From the NCBI RefSeq assembly GCF_023573145.1, contig NZ_CP097635.1, positions 2,108,001 through 2,172,000 of the forward strand: DNA of 64,000 nucleotides, written 5' to 3'. The number at the start of each line of letters is the position of its first letter. Positions within the stretch are counted from its first letter, which is position 1. Of this stretch, positions 35,246 to 44,757 are shown piece by piece. The notes under the pieces are model-generated. The model was not told the origin of the DNA. It did no database searches and was given only the letters and a program-made list of their open reading frames with translations. This DNA comes from Aquincola tertiaricarbonis. Lineage in GTDB: Bacteria > Pseudomonadota > Gammaproteobacteria > Burkholderiales > Burkholderiaceae_C. The position numbers were made by a program, and so were the translations under genes.

Positions 35246-37549
35246 ATGAGCCTTTTCAACAAAGTCACCAAGACCTTCCAGTGGGGCCAGCACAGCGTCA
35301 CGCTCGAGACGGGCGAGATCGCCCGCCAGTCCAGCGGCGCCGTGGTCGTGGACGTCGAGGGCACCGTGATCCTGGCCACCGTCGTGGCCAAGAAGGACGC
35401 CAAGCCCGGCCAGGACTTCTTTCCGCTGACCGTCGACTACATCGAGAAGACCTACGCCGCCGGCAAGATCCCCGGCAGCTTCTTCAAGCGTGAAGGCCGC
35501 CCCAGCGAGCTGGAAACCCTGACCAGCCGCCTGATCGACCGCCCCATCCGCCCGCTGTTCCCGGAAGGGTTCATGAACGAGGTGCAGGTGGTGATCCACG
35601 TGCTGTCGCTCAACCCTGAAGTGGCCGCCGACATCCCCGCCATGATCGGCACCAGCGCGGCGCTGGCCGTCAGCGGCATCCCGTTCAACGGCCCGATCGG
35701 CGCCGCCCGCGTGGGCTACGTCAACGGCGAATACCTGCTGAACCCCAGCAAGAGCCAGCTGGCCAACAGCCAGATGGACCTGGTGGTGGCCGGCACGCAG
35801 GCCGCGGTGCTGATGGTGGAATCCGAAGCGCAGCAGCTGTCGGAAGAAGTGATGCTGGGCGCCGTGGTCTTCGGCCACGAGCAAGGCAGCATCGCCATCC
35901 AGGCCATCAACGAGCTGGTGCGTGACGCCGGCAAGCCCGAGTGGCAATGGCAGGCGCCCGCCAAGGACGACGGCTTCATCGCCAAGGTCACCGGCCTGGC
36001 CGAAGGTCCGCTGCGCGAGGCCTACCAGATCCGCAGCAAGCAGGCCCGCACCCAGGCCACCCGCGACGCCTACGCCAACGTGGTGAACGCGCTCAAGGCC
36101 GAAGGCGCCGACTTCGACCCGATCAAGGTCGAAGCGTTGCTGTTCGACATCGAAGCGCGCATCGTCCGCGGCCAGATCCTGGCCGGCGAGCCGCGCATCG
36201 ACGGCCGCGACACCCGCACCGTGCGCCCGATCGAAATCCGCACCGGCGTGCTGCCGCGCACCCACGGCTCGGCCCTGTTCACCCGTGGTGAAACGCAGGC
36301 GCTGGTCGTGGCCACGCTGGGCACCGACCGTGACGCGCAGCGCATCGACGCGCTGTCGGGCGAGTTCGAAGACCGCTTCATGCTGCACTACAACATGCCT
36401 CCGTTCGCCACCGGCGAAACCGGTCGCGTGGGCAGCCCGAAGCGCCGCGAGATCGGCCACGGCCGTCTGGCCAAGCGCGCCCTGGTGGCCGTGCTGCCGA
36501 CCAAGGAAGAGTTCCCGTACGCCATCCGCGTGGTCAGCGAGATCACCGAGTCGAACGGCTCGTCGTCAATGGCTTCGGTGTGCGGCGGCGCGCTCAGCCT
36601 GCTGGACGCCGGCGTGCCGCTGAAGGCGCACGTGGCCGGCATCGCCATGGGCCTGATCAAGGAAGGCAACCGCTTCGCGGTGCTGACCGACATCCTGGGC
36701 GATGAGGACCACCTGGGCGACATGGACTTCAAGGTGGCCGGCACCACCGCGGGCATCACCGCGCTGCAGATGGACATCAAGATCCAGGGCATCACCAAGG
36801 AAATCATGCAGGTGGCGCTGGCGCAGGCCAAGGAAGCCCGCCTGCACATCCTGGGCGTGATGCAGTCCGCCGTGGGCGAGGCCAAGACCGAGGTCAGCCA
36901 GTTCGCGCCGCGCCTGTACACGATGAAGATCAACCCCGAGAAGATCCGTGACGTGATCGGCAAGGGCGGCGCCACCATCCGTGCGCTGACCGAAGAAACT
37001 GGCACCACGATCGACATCGGCGAAGACGGCACCATCACCATCGCCTCGGCCGACGCCGACAAGGCCGAATACGCCAAGAAGCGCATCGAGGAGATCACCG
37101 CCGAAGCCGAGATCGGCAAGGTCTACGAAGGCGCGGTCACCAAGATCCTGGACTTCGGCGCCCTGGTCAACATCCTGCCCGGCAAGGACGGCCTGCTGCA
37201 CATCAGCCAGATCGCGCACCAGCGCGTCGAGAAGGTCACCGACTTCCTGACCGAAGGTCAGGTCATCAAGGTCAAGGTGCTCGAGACCGACGAGAAGGGC
37301 CGCATCAAGCTGTCGCTGAAGGCGCTGCTCGACAAGCCGGAAGGCTACGTCGAAGAAGAGCGTCCGCGTCGTGAATACGGCGACCGCGGTGATCGTGGCG
37401 AGCGCCGCGACCGTGGCGATCGTCCGCCGCGCCGCGAGCGTGAGCCGCGCGAGCAGCGCGACGAGGCCCCGCAGGCCGCGCCGGCTGCCGACGCGCCGCA
37501 GGCTGCCCCGTACAACGGCGGCTTCGACAAGCCTTCTCAACCCGAGTAA
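35246..37549 (+). CDS. pnp: polyribonucleotide nucleotidyltransferase (PNPase)
   Basis: 767 aa. A phosphorolytic 3'-5' exoribonuclease of the RNA degradation machinery. Two RNase PH domains (about 10-225 and 325-555) flank an alpha-helical part, followed by a KH domain ([22 protein letters not shown]) and an S1 domain ([33 protein letters not shown]). The C-terminal tail is long and charged, rich in Arg, Asp and Glu ([17 protein letters not shown]), longer than in E. coli (711 aa). A good ribosome site (GGAG) precedes the ATG. Autoregulation through the leader hairpin is possible. Confidence 0.98.
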   Translation: MSLFNKVTKTFQWGQHSVTLETGEIARQSSGAVVVDVEGTVILATVVAKKDAKPGQDFFPLTVDYIEKTYAAGKIPGSFFKREGRPSELETLTSRLIDRPIRPLFPEGFMNEVQVVIHVLSLNPEVAADIPAMIGTSAALAVSGIPFNGPIGAARVGYVNGEYLLNPSKSQLANSQMDLVVAGTQAAVLMVESEAQQLSEEVMLGAVVFGHEQGSIAIQAINELVRDAGKPEWQWQAPAKDDGFIAKVTGLAEGPLREAYQIRSKQARTQATRDAYANVVNALKAEGADFDPIKVEALLFDIEARIVRGQILAGEPRIDGRDTRTVRPIEIRTGVLPRTHGSALFTRGETQALVVATLGTDRDAQRIDALSGEFEDRFMLHYNMPPFATGETGRVGSPKRREIGHGRLAKRALVAVLPTKEEFPYAIRVVSEITESNGSSSMASVCGGALSLLDAGVPLKAHVAGIAMGLIKEGNRFAVLTDILGDEDHLGDMDFKVAGTTAGITALQMDIKIQGITKEIMQVALAQAKEARLHILGVMQSAVGEAKTEVSQFAPRLYTMKINPEKIRDVIGKGGATIRALTEETGTTIDIGEDGTITIASADADKAEYAKKRIEEITAEAEIGKVYEGAVTKILDFGALVNILPGKDGLLHISQIAHQRVEKVTDFLTEGQVIKVKVLETDEKGRIKLSLKALLDKPEGYVEEERPRREYGDRGDRGERRDRGDRPPRREREPREQRDEAPQAAPAADAPQAAPYNGGFDKPSQPE

Positions 37550-37601
37550 GCGGCATCGCCGCGGCGGCTTCGGCTGCCGCGGCCTGGCACGGAGCATTCC
37601 G

Positions 37602-38588
37602 ATGAACGCTATCGAGATCGCGGCACCCGGCGGCCCGGAAGTCCTGCGCCTGGTGCAGCGGCCCGATCCGGTGCCCGCGGCCGGCGAACTGCTGATCGCC
37701 GTCAAGGCTGCCGGCATCAACCGCCCCGACGTGCTGCAACGCAAGGGCGCCTATCCGCCGCCCCCCGGCGCTTCCGACCTGCCCGGCCTGGAAATGGCGG
37801 GCGTGGTGCAGGGCGGCAGCGAGGCCGACCTGGCCGCTGCCGGCCTGAAGATCGGCGACCGCGTGTGCGCGCTGGTGGCCGGCGGTGGCTACGCCGAGCT
37901 GTGCGTGGCCCCGGCCGGCCAGTGCCTGCCCATCCCGGCCGGCGTGTCCGACATCGAGGCCGCGGCCCTGCCCGAAACCTTCTTCACGGTGTGGCAGAAC
38001 GTCTTCCACATCGCCAAGCTGAAGGCCGGCGAGACGCTGCTGGTGCAGGGCGGCTCCAGTGGCATCGGCACCACCGCCATCACCCTGGCCAAGGCCATCG
38101 GTGCCACGGTGATCGTCACCGCCGGCAGCGACGACAAGGTGGCGGCCTGCGTGAAGCTGGGCGCCGACCACGGCATCAACTACCGCACGCAGGACTTCGT
38201 GGCCGAGGTGCAGCGCATCACCGGCGGCAAGGGTGCGGACGTGGTGCTCGACATGGTGGCCGGCGACTACATCGGCCGCGAGATCGAATGCATGGCCACC
38301 GACGGCCGCCTGGCGCTGATCGCGGTGCAGGGCGGCACCAAGAGTGCCATCGATGCCGGTCTTGTGCTGCGCAAGCGCATCGCCATCGTCGGCTCCACGC
38401 TGCGGCCGCGTTCGGTGGACTACAAGACCGTGCTCGCCCAGGAACTGCGTGCCACCGTGTGGCCGCTGATCGAGGCGGGCCGTGTGCGACCGGTGATCCA
38501 CAGCACCTTCCCGGCCGCGCAGGCCGCGCAGGCGCATGCGCTGATGGAATCGAGCAGCCACGTGGGCAAGATCGTTTTGAGCTGGTGA
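37602..38588 (+). CDS. NAD(P)H-quinone oxidoreductase, zinc-free MDR (PIG3-like)
   Basis: 328 aa cytoplasmic medium-chain reductase without zinc ligands. MNAIEIAAPGGPEVLRLVQRPD, GINRPDVLQRKGAYPPPPGASDLPGLEMAG and the nucleotide-binding LLVQGGSSGIGTTAITLAKAIG match the quinone oxidoreductase/PIG3 group. It lies between pnp and tpiA, as in other Burkholderiales. It would reduce quinones or act as a general enone reductase. The start at 37602 has GGAG 10 bp upstream. Confidence 0.92.
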   Translation: MNAIEIAAPGGPEVLRLVQRPDPVPAAGELLIAVKAAGINRPDVLQRKGAYPPPPGASDLPGLEMAGVVQGGSEADLAAAGLKIGDRVCALVAGGGYAELCVAPAGQCLPIPAGVSDIEAAALPETFFTVWQNVFHIAKLKAGETLLVQGGSSGIGTTAITLAKAIGATVIVTAGSDDKVAACVKLGADHGINYRTQDFVAEVQRITGGKGADVVLDMVAGDYIGREIECMATDGRLALIAVQGGTKSAIDAGLVLRKRIAIVGSTLRPRSVDYKTVLAQELRATVWPLIEAGRVRPVIHSTFPAAQAAQAHALMESSSHVGKIVLSW

Positions 38589-38594
38589 TTGACG

Positions 38595-39341
38595 ATGACT
38601 ACACGACGCAAACTGGTGGTGGGCAACTGGAAGATGCACGGCAGCCACAAGGCCAATGCCGAGCTGCTGGAAGGCCTGCTGAGCGCCGGCCCGAGCAATG
38701 CCGACATGGCGGTGTGCGTGCCGTTCCCGTTCCTCTCGGAAGCCGCGGTGGCCCTGGCCGCCAGCGAGATCCGCTGGGGCGCGCAGGACTGCTCGGCCCA
38801 TGAGCAGGGCGCCTACACCGGCGAGGTGTCGGCCGCGATGCTGCACGAGTTCGGCTGCCGCTACGTGATCGTCGGCCACTCCGAGCGCCGCGCCTACCAC
38901 GCCGAAAGCGACCAGCTGGTGGCCGACAAGGCCAAGGCCGCGCTGGGCAAGGGCATCACGCCCATCGTCTGCGTGGGCGAAACCCTGGCGCAGCGTGAGG
39001 CGGGCGAGACCGAGGCGGTGGTCAAGCGCCAGCTGTCGGCCGTGATCCACACGCTGGGTCACTGCGTGGGCGAGATGGTCGTCGCCTACGAACCGGTGTG
39101 GGCCATCGGCACCGGCAAGACCGCATCGCCCGAGCAGGCGCAGGCGGTGCACGCGCTGCTGCGTGCCCAGCTGCAGGCGGCCACGCCGCAGGCCGGCGCG
39201 ATGAAGATCCTCTACGGCGGCAGCGTCAAGCCCGACAACGCCGCCACCCTGTTTGCGCAGCCGGACATCGACGGCGGGCTGATCGGTGGTGCCTCGCTGA
39301 AGGCCGCCGATTTCGTCGCCATCTGCCGCGCCGCGCCCTGA
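38595..39341 (+). CDS. tpiA: triosephosphate isomerase
   Basis: 248 aa glycolytic and gluconeogenic enzyme that interconverts dihydroxyacetone phosphate and glyceraldehyde 3-phosphate. Catalytic residues are Lys13 (GNWKMHG), His95 (IVGHSERR) and Glu166 ([12 protein letters not shown]); the phosphate-binding loop and C-terminal YGGSVKPDN and [14 protein letters not shown] are intact. The length is the usual 248-255 aa. It starts 6 bp after the oxidoreductase stop; a TTG at 38589 is not supported. Next is secG, 25 bp downstream. Confidence 0.98.
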   Translation: MTTRRKLVVGNWKMHGSHKANAELLEGLLSAGPSNADMAVCVPFPFLSEAAVALAASEIRWGAQDCSAHEQGAYTGEVSAAMLHEFGCRYVIVGHSERRAYHAESDQLVADKAKAALGKGITPIVCVGETLAQREAGETEAVVKRQLSAVIHTLGHCVGEMVVAYEPVWAIGTGKTASPEQAQAVHALLRAQLQAATPQAGAMKILYGGSVKPDNAATLFAQPDIDGGLIGGASLKAADFVAICRAAP

Positions 39342-39366
39342 CAACTTCCTGAGTCACACAAGCATC

Positions 39367-39759
39367 ATGCAAATCTGGATGAACATCGTGCTGGCGGTCC
39401 AGCTCCTGACGGCGATCGCGATGATCGGCCTCGTGCTGATCCAGCACGGCAAGGGCGCCGACATGGGCGCCTCCTTCGGCAGCGGCGCTTCGGGCAGCCT
39501 GTTCGGCGCCACCGGCAGCGCCAACTTCCTGTCGCGGTCCACCGCGGCCTGCGCCACCGTCTTCTTCATCTGCACGCTGGCCCTGGCCTACCTGAGCAGC
39601 CGTGAGCGCATGGCCGAGCCGGTCACCGGCGGCACCGTGTTCGAGCGCGCCATTCCGTCGGCGCCGGCTGGCGACGCTTCGGCGCCCGCGCTGGGTGCAC
39701 CGGCTTCGGCCGTGCCCGCGGCACCGGCCGCGTCCGGCGCGGTGATTCCGAAGCCCTGA
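39367..39759 (+). CDS. secG: preprotein translocase subunit SecG
   Basis: 130 aa inner-membrane subunit of SecYEG that helps SecA-driven export. Two transmembrane helices (IVLAVQLLTAIAMIGLVLIQ and ATVFFICTLALAYLSS) flank the family signature GKGADMGASFGSGASGSLFGATGSANFLSRSTA. The C-terminus is an Ala/Pro-rich tail (SAPAGDASAPALGAP), common in this group. It is followed by a terminator that ends the tpiA-secG transcript, then by tRNA-Leu. Confidence 0.97.
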   Translation: MQIWMNIVLAVQLLTAIAMIGLVLIQHGKGADMGASFGSGASGSLFGATGSANFLSRSTAACATVFFICTLALAYLSSRERMAEPVTGGTVFERAIPSAPAGDASAPALGAPASAVPAAPAASGAVIPKP

Positions 39760-39767
39760 GCTTGTTC

Positions 39768-39809
39768 CCCGCATCATGTTGGTGAGAACCCTCGTGGTGC
39801 GGGATTTTT
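39768..39809 (+). terminator. intrinsic terminator after secG
   Basis: CCCGCATCA (39768-39776) pairs with TGGTGCGGG (39795-39803), with one G-T pair, and is followed by ATTTTT. It lies 8 bp after the secG stop. Confidence 0.8.
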
Positions 39810-39814
39810 CGGGC

Positions 39815-39820
39815 TAGAAT
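39815..39820 (+). promoter_or_regulatory. candidate -10 element of the tRNA-Leu promoter
   Basis: TAGAAT at 39815-39820, right after the secG terminator, is a near-consensus -10 about 60 bp upstream of the mature tRNA. No convincing -35 hexamer is present. It may also feed the nuo operon if the terminator at 40051 is read through. Confidence 0.45.
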
Positions 39821-39879
39821 GCGAGGCTGTTCGGCGAGCTATACCTCATGCCAGCCGAACGGTTGTAAAGACAAGTACC

Positions 39880-39964
39880 GCCGACGTGGTGAAATTGGTA
39901 GACACGCTATCTTGAGGGGGTAGTGGCGAAAGCTGTGCGAGTTCGAGTCTCGCCGTCGGCACCA
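39880..39964 (+). tRNA. tRNA-Leu (anticodon GAG)
   Basis: 85 nt. Acceptor stem GCCGACG pairs with CGTCGGC (39954-39960), followed by discriminator A and encoded CCA. The anticodon arm is CTATC-TTGAGGG-GGTAG, anticodon GAG, which reads CUC/CUU leucine codons. A long variable arm and the T-arm GCGAG-TTCGAGT-CTCGC fit a class II tRNA. It lies between secG and nuoA, a position shared by many Burkholderiales. Confidence 0.97.
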
Positions 39965-40050
39965 CAACAATCGGGTTGTAAGGCAAGGTCCTCATCCGGC
40001 ACTTTGCAAGACAGCGCCCTGAATGCGACAAGCAACACAGGGGACACTGG

Positions 40051-40090
40051 GCGCGCTGAGTGAACCCACCGGGGTTCCGGCGCGCTTTTT
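40051..40090 (+). terminator. strong terminator-like hairpin 40 bp upstream of nuoA
   Basis: GCGCGC (40051-40056) pairs with GCGCGC (40080-40085), with an inner GAACCC (40062-40067)/GGGTTC (40072-40077) stem, followed by TTTTT. It would terminate the tRNA-Leu transcript. No TATAAT-like box lies between it and nuoA, so the nuo operon either starts from an unrecognised promoter in or beyond it or is controlled by readthrough. Confidence 0.75.
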
Positions 40091-40130
40091 GCTGCCCGGA
40101 TGATGACCCGACCAACCCAAGCCAAGAGCC

Positions 40131-40490
40131 ATGGACCTGCAACAGTACCTACCTGTCATCCTGTTCATCCTGGTCGGTATCGGTGTAGGCATCGTGCCCC
40201 AGGTGCTGGGTTTTGTTCTTGGGCCGCAACGGCCTGACGTGGCGAAGAACTCGCCCTACGAGTGCGGCTTCGAGGCCTTCGAAGACGCCCGCATGAAGTT
40301 CGATGTGCGCTACTACCTGGTCGCCATCCTCTTCATCCTGTTCGACCTCGAAATCGCATTCCTCTTCCCTTGGGCCGTCGCGCTCAAGGAGATCGGCGCC
40401 ACCGGCTTCTGGGCGATGATGATGTTCCTGACCATCCTGGTCGTGGGCTTCGTCTACGAATGGAAGAAGGGCGCCCTCGACTGGGAGTAA
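40131..40490 (+). CDS. nuoA: NADH-quinone oxidoreductase subunit A
   Basis: 119 aa inner-membrane subunit of complex I at the junction of the peripheral and membrane arms. Three transmembrane helices ([66 protein letters not shown]), with the conserved loop [22 protein letters not shown]. First gene of the 14-gene nuo operon; nuoB begins 6 bp later. Confidence 0.98.
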   Translation: MDLQQYLPVILFILVGIGVGIVPQVLGFVLGPQRPDVAKNSPYECGFEAFEDARMKFDVRYYLVAILFILFDLEIAFLFPWAVALKEIGATGFWAMMMFLTILVVGFVYEWKKGALDWE

Positions 40491-40496
40491 CACAAA

Positions 40497-40973
40497 ATGG
40501 GCATCGAAGGCGTTCTGAAAGAAGGCTTCGTCACCACGTCGGTCGACAAGCTGATCAACTGGTCCAAGACCGGTTCGCTGTGGCCGATGACCTTCGGCCT
40601 GGCCTGTTGCGCGGTCGAGATGATGCATGCGGGCGCGGCCCGCTACGACATCGACCGCTTCGGCATGCTGTTCCGTCCCAGCCCGCGCCAGTCCGATCTG
40701 ATGATCGTGGCCGGCACGCTGTGCAACAAGATGGCCCCGGCCCTGCGCAAGGTGTACGACCAGATGGCCGAGCCGCGCTGGGTGCTGTCGATGGGTTCCT
40801 GCGCCAACGGCGGCGGCTACTACCACTACAGCTACTCGGTGGTCCGGGGCTGCGACCGCATCGTGCCGGTGGACGTCTACGTGCCGGGCTGCCCGCCCAC
40901 GGCCGAGGCGCTGCTGTACGGCATCCTGCAGTTGCAGGCCAAGATCCGCCGCGAGAACACGATCGCCCGCTGA
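40497..40973 (+). CDS. nuoB: NADH-quinone oxidoreductase subunit B
   Basis: 158 aa peripheral subunit that holds Fe-S cluster N2, the last electron carrier before quinone. The ligands are Cys37 and Cys38 ([12 protein letters not shown]), Cys102 (GSCANGGG) and Cys132 ([10 protein letters not shown]). The N-terminus binds the interface with NuoD. The gene lies 6 bp after nuoA and 33 bp before nuoC. Confidence 0.98.
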   Translation: MGIEGVLKEGFVTTSVDKLINWSKTGSLWPMTFGLACCAVEMMHAGAARYDIDRFGMLFRPSPRQSDLMIVAGTLCNKMAPALRKVYDQMAEPRWVLSMGSCANGGGYYHYSYSVVRGCDRIVPVDVYVPGCPPTAEALLYGILQLQAKIRRENTIAR

Positions 40974-41006
40974 GACGGCCGGTCCACACAGCGCTCCGCC
41001 CTTCGC

Positions 41007-41609
41007 ATGACCCAGAAACTCGACAACCTGCAAGCCGCGCTCCAGTCGGTGCTCGGCGACAAGATCAAGACGTTCAAGCGTGAACGTGGCGAGATCACCA
41101 TCACCGTGGCCGCCGCCGTGTACGCCGAGGTGGCGCGCCAGCTGCGCGACGACCCGGCGCTGCAGTTCGAGCAGATGATCGACCTGTGCGGCATGGACTA
41201 CAGCACCTGGCAGGACAGCGGCGCCTACGAAGGCCCGCGCTTCGCCGTGGTGGTGCACCTGCTGTCGCTGCAGCACAACTGGCGCCTGCGCCTGCGTGTG
41301 TACTGCCCCGACGACGACCTGCCGATGGTGGCGTCGATCAATGAGATCTGGAACGCGGCCAACTGGTTCGAGCGCGAGGCCTTCGACCTCTACGGCATCA
41401 TCTTTGAGGGTCACCTCGACCTGCGCCGCATCCTCACCGACTACGGTTTCATCGGCCATCCGTTCCGCAAGGACTTCCCGACCACGGGCCATGTGGAGAT
41501 GCGCTACGACCCTGAGCAAAAGCGCGTCGTCTACCAGCCGGTGACGATCGAGCCGCGCGAGATCACGCCGCGCATCGTCCGCGAAGACAACTACGGCGGG
41601 CTGCACTGA
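41007..41609 (+). CDS. nuoC: NADH-quinone oxidoreductase subunit C
   Basis: 200 aa peripheral-arm subunit (30-kDa family). Signatures are [59 protein letters not shown]. It is a separate protein here, not fused to NuoD as in E. coli. It lies between nuoB and nuoD. Confidence 0.97.
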   Translation: MTQKLDNLQAALQSVLGDKIKTFKRERGEITITVAAAVYAEVARQLRDDPALQFEQMIDLCGMDYSTWQDSGAYEGPRFAVVVHLLSLQHNWRLRLRVYCPDDDLPMVASINEIWNAANWFEREAFDLYGIIFEGHLDLRRILTDYGFIGHPFRKDFPTTGHVEMRYDPEQKRVVYQPVTIEPREITPRIVREDNYGGLH

Positions 41610-41634
41610 GCGCCGCTGGCGCCAACAGGTTTCT

Positions 41635-42888
41635 ATGGCAGAGATCAAGAACTACACGCTGAACTTCGGGCCCCAGCACCCCGCCGCGCACGGTGTGCTG
41701 CGTCTGGTGCTGGAGCTGGACGGTGAAGTCATCCAGCGCGCCGACCCCCACATCGGCCTGCTGCATCGCGCCACCGAGAAGCTGGCCGAGAGCAAGACCT
41801 TCATCCAGTCGCTGCCCTACATGGACCGCCTCGACTACGTGTCGATGATGTCCAACGAGCATGCGTACTGCCTCGCGATCGAGAAGCTGCTGGGCATCCA
41901 GGTGCCCGAGCGCGCGCAGTACATCCGCGTGATGTTCAGCGAGATCACGCGCCTGCTGAACCACCTGCTGTGGCTGGGCTGCCACGGCATGGACTGCGGC
42001 GCGATGAACATGCTGATCTACTGCTTCCGCGAGCGGGAAGACCTGTTCGACATGTACGAGGCGGTGTCCGGTGCGCGCATGCACGCGGCCTACTTCCGTC
42101 CGGGTGGCGTGTACCGCGACCTGCCGGACTCGATGCCGCAGTACAAGGTCTCGAAGATCCGCAATGCCAAGGCCATCGCGGCGATGAACGACAACCGGCA
42201 GGGTTCGCTGCTGGACTTCATCGACGACTTCACCAAGCGTTTCCCGACGATGGTGGACGAGTACGAGACGCTGCTGACCGACAACCGCATCTGGAAGCAG
42301 CGCACCGTCGGCATCGGCATCGTCACGCCCGAGCGGGCCAAGAACCTCGGCTTCAGCGGCGCGATGCTGCGCGGCTCGGGCATCGCCTGGGACCTGCGCA
42401 AGACGCAGCCCTACGAGGTGTACGACCGCCTGGACTTCGACGTGCCGGTGGGCGTCAACGGCGACACCTACGACCGCTACCTGGTGCGCGTCGAAGAGAT
42501 GCGCCAGTCCAACCGCATCATCCAGCAGTGCGTGGCCTGGCTGCGCCAGAACCCCGGTCCGGTCATCACCGACAACCACAAGGTGGCGCCGCCTTCGCGC
42601 ATGGACATGAAGTCCAGCATGGAAGAGCTGATCCACCACTTCAAGCTGTTCACCGAAGGCTTCCACGTGCCTGAAGGCGAAGCCTATGCGGCGGTGGAGC
42701 ACCCGAAGGGCGAGTTCGGCATCTACCTGGTGAGCGACGGCGCCAACAAGCCGTACCGCCTGAAGATCCGCGCCCCGGGCTTCGTGCACCTCGCAGCCCT
42801 CGATGAAATGGCGCGTGGCCACATGATTGCCGATGCCGTCGCCATCATCGGGACGATGGACATCGTGTTTGGCGAGATCGATCGATGA
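41635..42888 (+). CDS. nuoD: NADH-quinone oxidoreductase subunit D
   Basis: 417 aa peripheral subunit (49-kDa family) that forms the quinone-binding cavity with NuoB. Typical parts are [55 protein letters not shown] and the C-terminus DIVFGEIDR. The quinone-pocket His and Tyr are visible in GPQHPAAHG and the [11 protein letters not shown] segment. It overlaps nuoE by 4 bp. Confidence 0.98.
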   Translation: MAEIKNYTLNFGPQHPAAHGVLRLVLELDGEVIQRADPHIGLLHRATEKLAESKTFIQSLPYMDRLDYVSMMSNEHAYCLAIEKLLGIQVPERAQYIRVMFSEITRLLNHLLWLGCHGMDCGAMNMLIYCFREREDLFDMYEAVSGARMHAAYFRPGGVYRDLPDSMPQYKVSKIRNAKAIAAMNDNRQGSLLDFIDDFTKRFPTMVDEYETLLTDNRIWKQRTVGIGIVTPERAKNLGFSGAMLRGSGIAWDLRKTQPYEVYDRLDFDVPVGVNGDTYDRYLVRVEEMRQSNRIIQQCVAWLRQNPGPVITDNHKVAPPSRMDMKSSMEELIHHFKLFTEGFHVPEGEAYAAVEHPKGEFGIYLVSDGANKPYRLKIRAPGFVHLAALDEMARGHMIADAVAIIGTMDIVFGEIDR

Positions 42889-43376
42889 GCCTGTTTTCCG
42901 CGGACACCCTGGCCCGCTTTGCCAAGGAAGTTGCCAAGTACCCGTATGAGCAGCGGCAGTCGGCCGTGATGGCCTGCCTGTCGATCGCGCAGCAGGAGCT
43001 CGGCTGGGTCTCGCCCGAGAGCGAGCAGGAGATCGCCGACTACCTCGGCATGCCCGCCATCGCGGTGCACGAGGTGACGACCTTCTACAACATGTACAAC
43101 CAGCAGCCGGTGGGGCGCTTCAAGCTCAACGTCTGCACCAACCTCCCGTGCCAGCTGCGCAACGGCCAGCATGCGCTGGAGCACCTGTGCTCCCGCCTGC
43201 ATGTGGAAGAAGGCGGCACCACCGCCGATGGCCTGTTCACCGTGCAGAAGACCGAATGCCTGGGCGCTTGCGCCGATGCACCGGTGATGCTGGTGAACGA
43301 CCGGCAGATGGTCAGCTACATGACCGACGAGCGGCTCGACGCGCTGGTCGACACCTTGAAGGCGCAGGCAAAGTGA
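42885..43376 (+). CDS. nuoE: NADH-quinone oxidoreductase subunit E
   Basis: 163 aa, 24-kDa-family thioredoxin-like subunit with a [2Fe-2S] cluster (N1a) bound by Cys84 and Cys89 (VCTNLPCQL) and Cys125 and Cys129 (TECLGAC). It belongs to the NADH-input module with NuoF and NuoG. It overlaps nuoD by 4 bp, and its stop overlaps the nuoF start by 1 bp. Confidence 0.97.
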   Translation: MSLFSADTLARFAKEVAKYPYEQRQSAVMACLSIAQQELGWVSPESEQEIADYLGMPAIAVHEVTTFYNMYNQQPVGRFKLNVCTNLPCQLRNGQHALEHLCSRLHVEEGGTTADGLFTVQKTECLGACADAPVMLVNDRQMVSYMTDERLDALVDTLKAQAK

Positions 43377-44737
43377 TGATGCCCGACCTTTCCCAGTTCC
43401 AGACCACCGGCCTGGAAACCTGCTTCCATGACCGCCACATCGGCGCGCAGATCTATGCGGGTCTGAACGGCCGCAACTGGTCCATCGCCGACTACGAGTC
43501 GCGCGGCGGCTACCAGGCGCTCAAACGCATCCTGGGCACCGACGGCGGCGCCGGCATGACGCCCGACCAGGTGATCGCCGACGTCAAGCTGTCCGGCCTG
43601 CGCGGCCGTGGTGGTGCGGGCTTCCCGACCGGCCTGAAGTGGAGCTTCATGCCCCGCCAGTTCCCGGGGCAGAAGTACCTGGTGTGCAACTCCGACGAAG
43701 GCGAGCCGGGCACCTGCAAGGACCGGGACATCCTGGCCTACAACCCGCACATCGTCATCGAAGGCATGATCATCGCGGCCTACGCGATGGGCATCTCGGT
43801 GGGCTACAACTACATCCACGGCGAGATCTTCGAGGTGTACGAGCGCTTCGAGGCCGCCCTGGAAGAAGCCCGCGCCGCCGGCTACCTGGGCAACAACATC
43901 CTGGGCAGCAGCTTCAGCTTCCAGCTGCATGCGCACCACGGCTTCGGTGCCTACATCTGCGGCGAAGAAACCGCGCTGCTCGAATCGCTGGAAGGCAAGA
44001 AGGGCCAGCCGCGCTTCAAGCCGCCGTTCCCGGCCAGCTTCGGCCTGTACGGCAAGCCGACCACCATCAACAACACCGAGACCTTCGCCGCGGTGCCCTG
44101 GATCATCCGCAACGGCGGCCAGGCCTACCTCGACATCGGCAAGCCGAACAACGGCGGCACCAAGATCTTCTCGGTGGTGGGCGACGTCAACAAGCCCGGC
44201 AACTACGAGATCCCGCTGGGCACGCCCTTCAGCAAGCTGCTGGAGCTGGCCGGCGGTGTGCGCACCGGCCGCAAGCTCAAGGCGGTGATCCCCGGTGGCT
44301 CTTCGGCCCCGGTGCTGCCCGCGGCCATCATGAACGAGTGCACGATGGACTACGACTCGATCGCCAAGGCGGGATCGATGCTGGGTTCGGGCGCCGTCAT
44401 CGTGATGGACGACAGCCGCTGCATGGTGCGCAGCCTGCTGCGCCTGAGCTACTTCTACATGCACGAAAGCTGCGGCCAGTGCACGCCCTGCCGTGAAGGC
44501 ACGGGCTGGCTGTGGCGCATGGTCGACCGCATCGCCAACGGCCAGGGCCGTCCGGAGGACGTCGACCTGCTGAACTCGGTGGCGGACAACATCCAGGGTC
44601 GCACCATCTGCGCCCTGGGCGACGCGGCGGCGATGCCGGTGCGCGCGATGCTCAAGCATTTCCGCGACGAGTTCGTCCACCTCATCGAACACAAGACTTC
44701 CAAGGTCCCGCAGCCGGCTGCTGCCGCACAGGCCTGA
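43376..44737 (+). CDS. nuoF: NADH-quinone oxidoreductase subunit F
   Basis: 453 aa NADH-binding subunit with FMN and Fe-S cluster N3. NADH/FMN motif [34 protein letters not shown], the FMN-site [15 protein letters not shown], and cluster ligands in [12 protein letters not shown] plus a later Cys in [11 protein letters not shown]. The start ATG at 43376 directly overlaps the nuoE stop. Confidence 0.98.
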   Translation: MMPDLSQFQTTGLETCFHDRHIGAQIYAGLNGRNWSIADYESRGGYQALKRILGTDGGAGMTPDQVIADVKLSGLRGRGGAGFPTGLKWSFMPRQFPGQKYLVCNSDEGEPGTCKDRDILAYNPHIVIEGMIIAAYAMGISVGYNYIHGEIFEVYERFEAALEEARAAGYLGNNILGSSFSFQLHAHHGFGAYICGEETALLESLEGKKGQPRFKPPFPASFGLYGKPTTINNTETFAAVPWIIRNGGQAYLDIGKPNNGGTKIFSVVGDVNKPGNYEIPLGTPFSKLLELAGGVRTGRKLKAVIPGGSSAPVLPAAIMNECTMDYDSIAKAGSMLGSGAVIVMDDSRCMVRSLLRLSYFYMHESCGQCTPCREGTGWLWRMVDRIANGQGRPEDVDLLNSVADNIQGRTICALGDAAAMPVRAMLKHFRDEFVHLIEHKTSKVPQPAAAAQA

Positions 44738-44757
44738 CGCCGCCCGGGACACACAAC

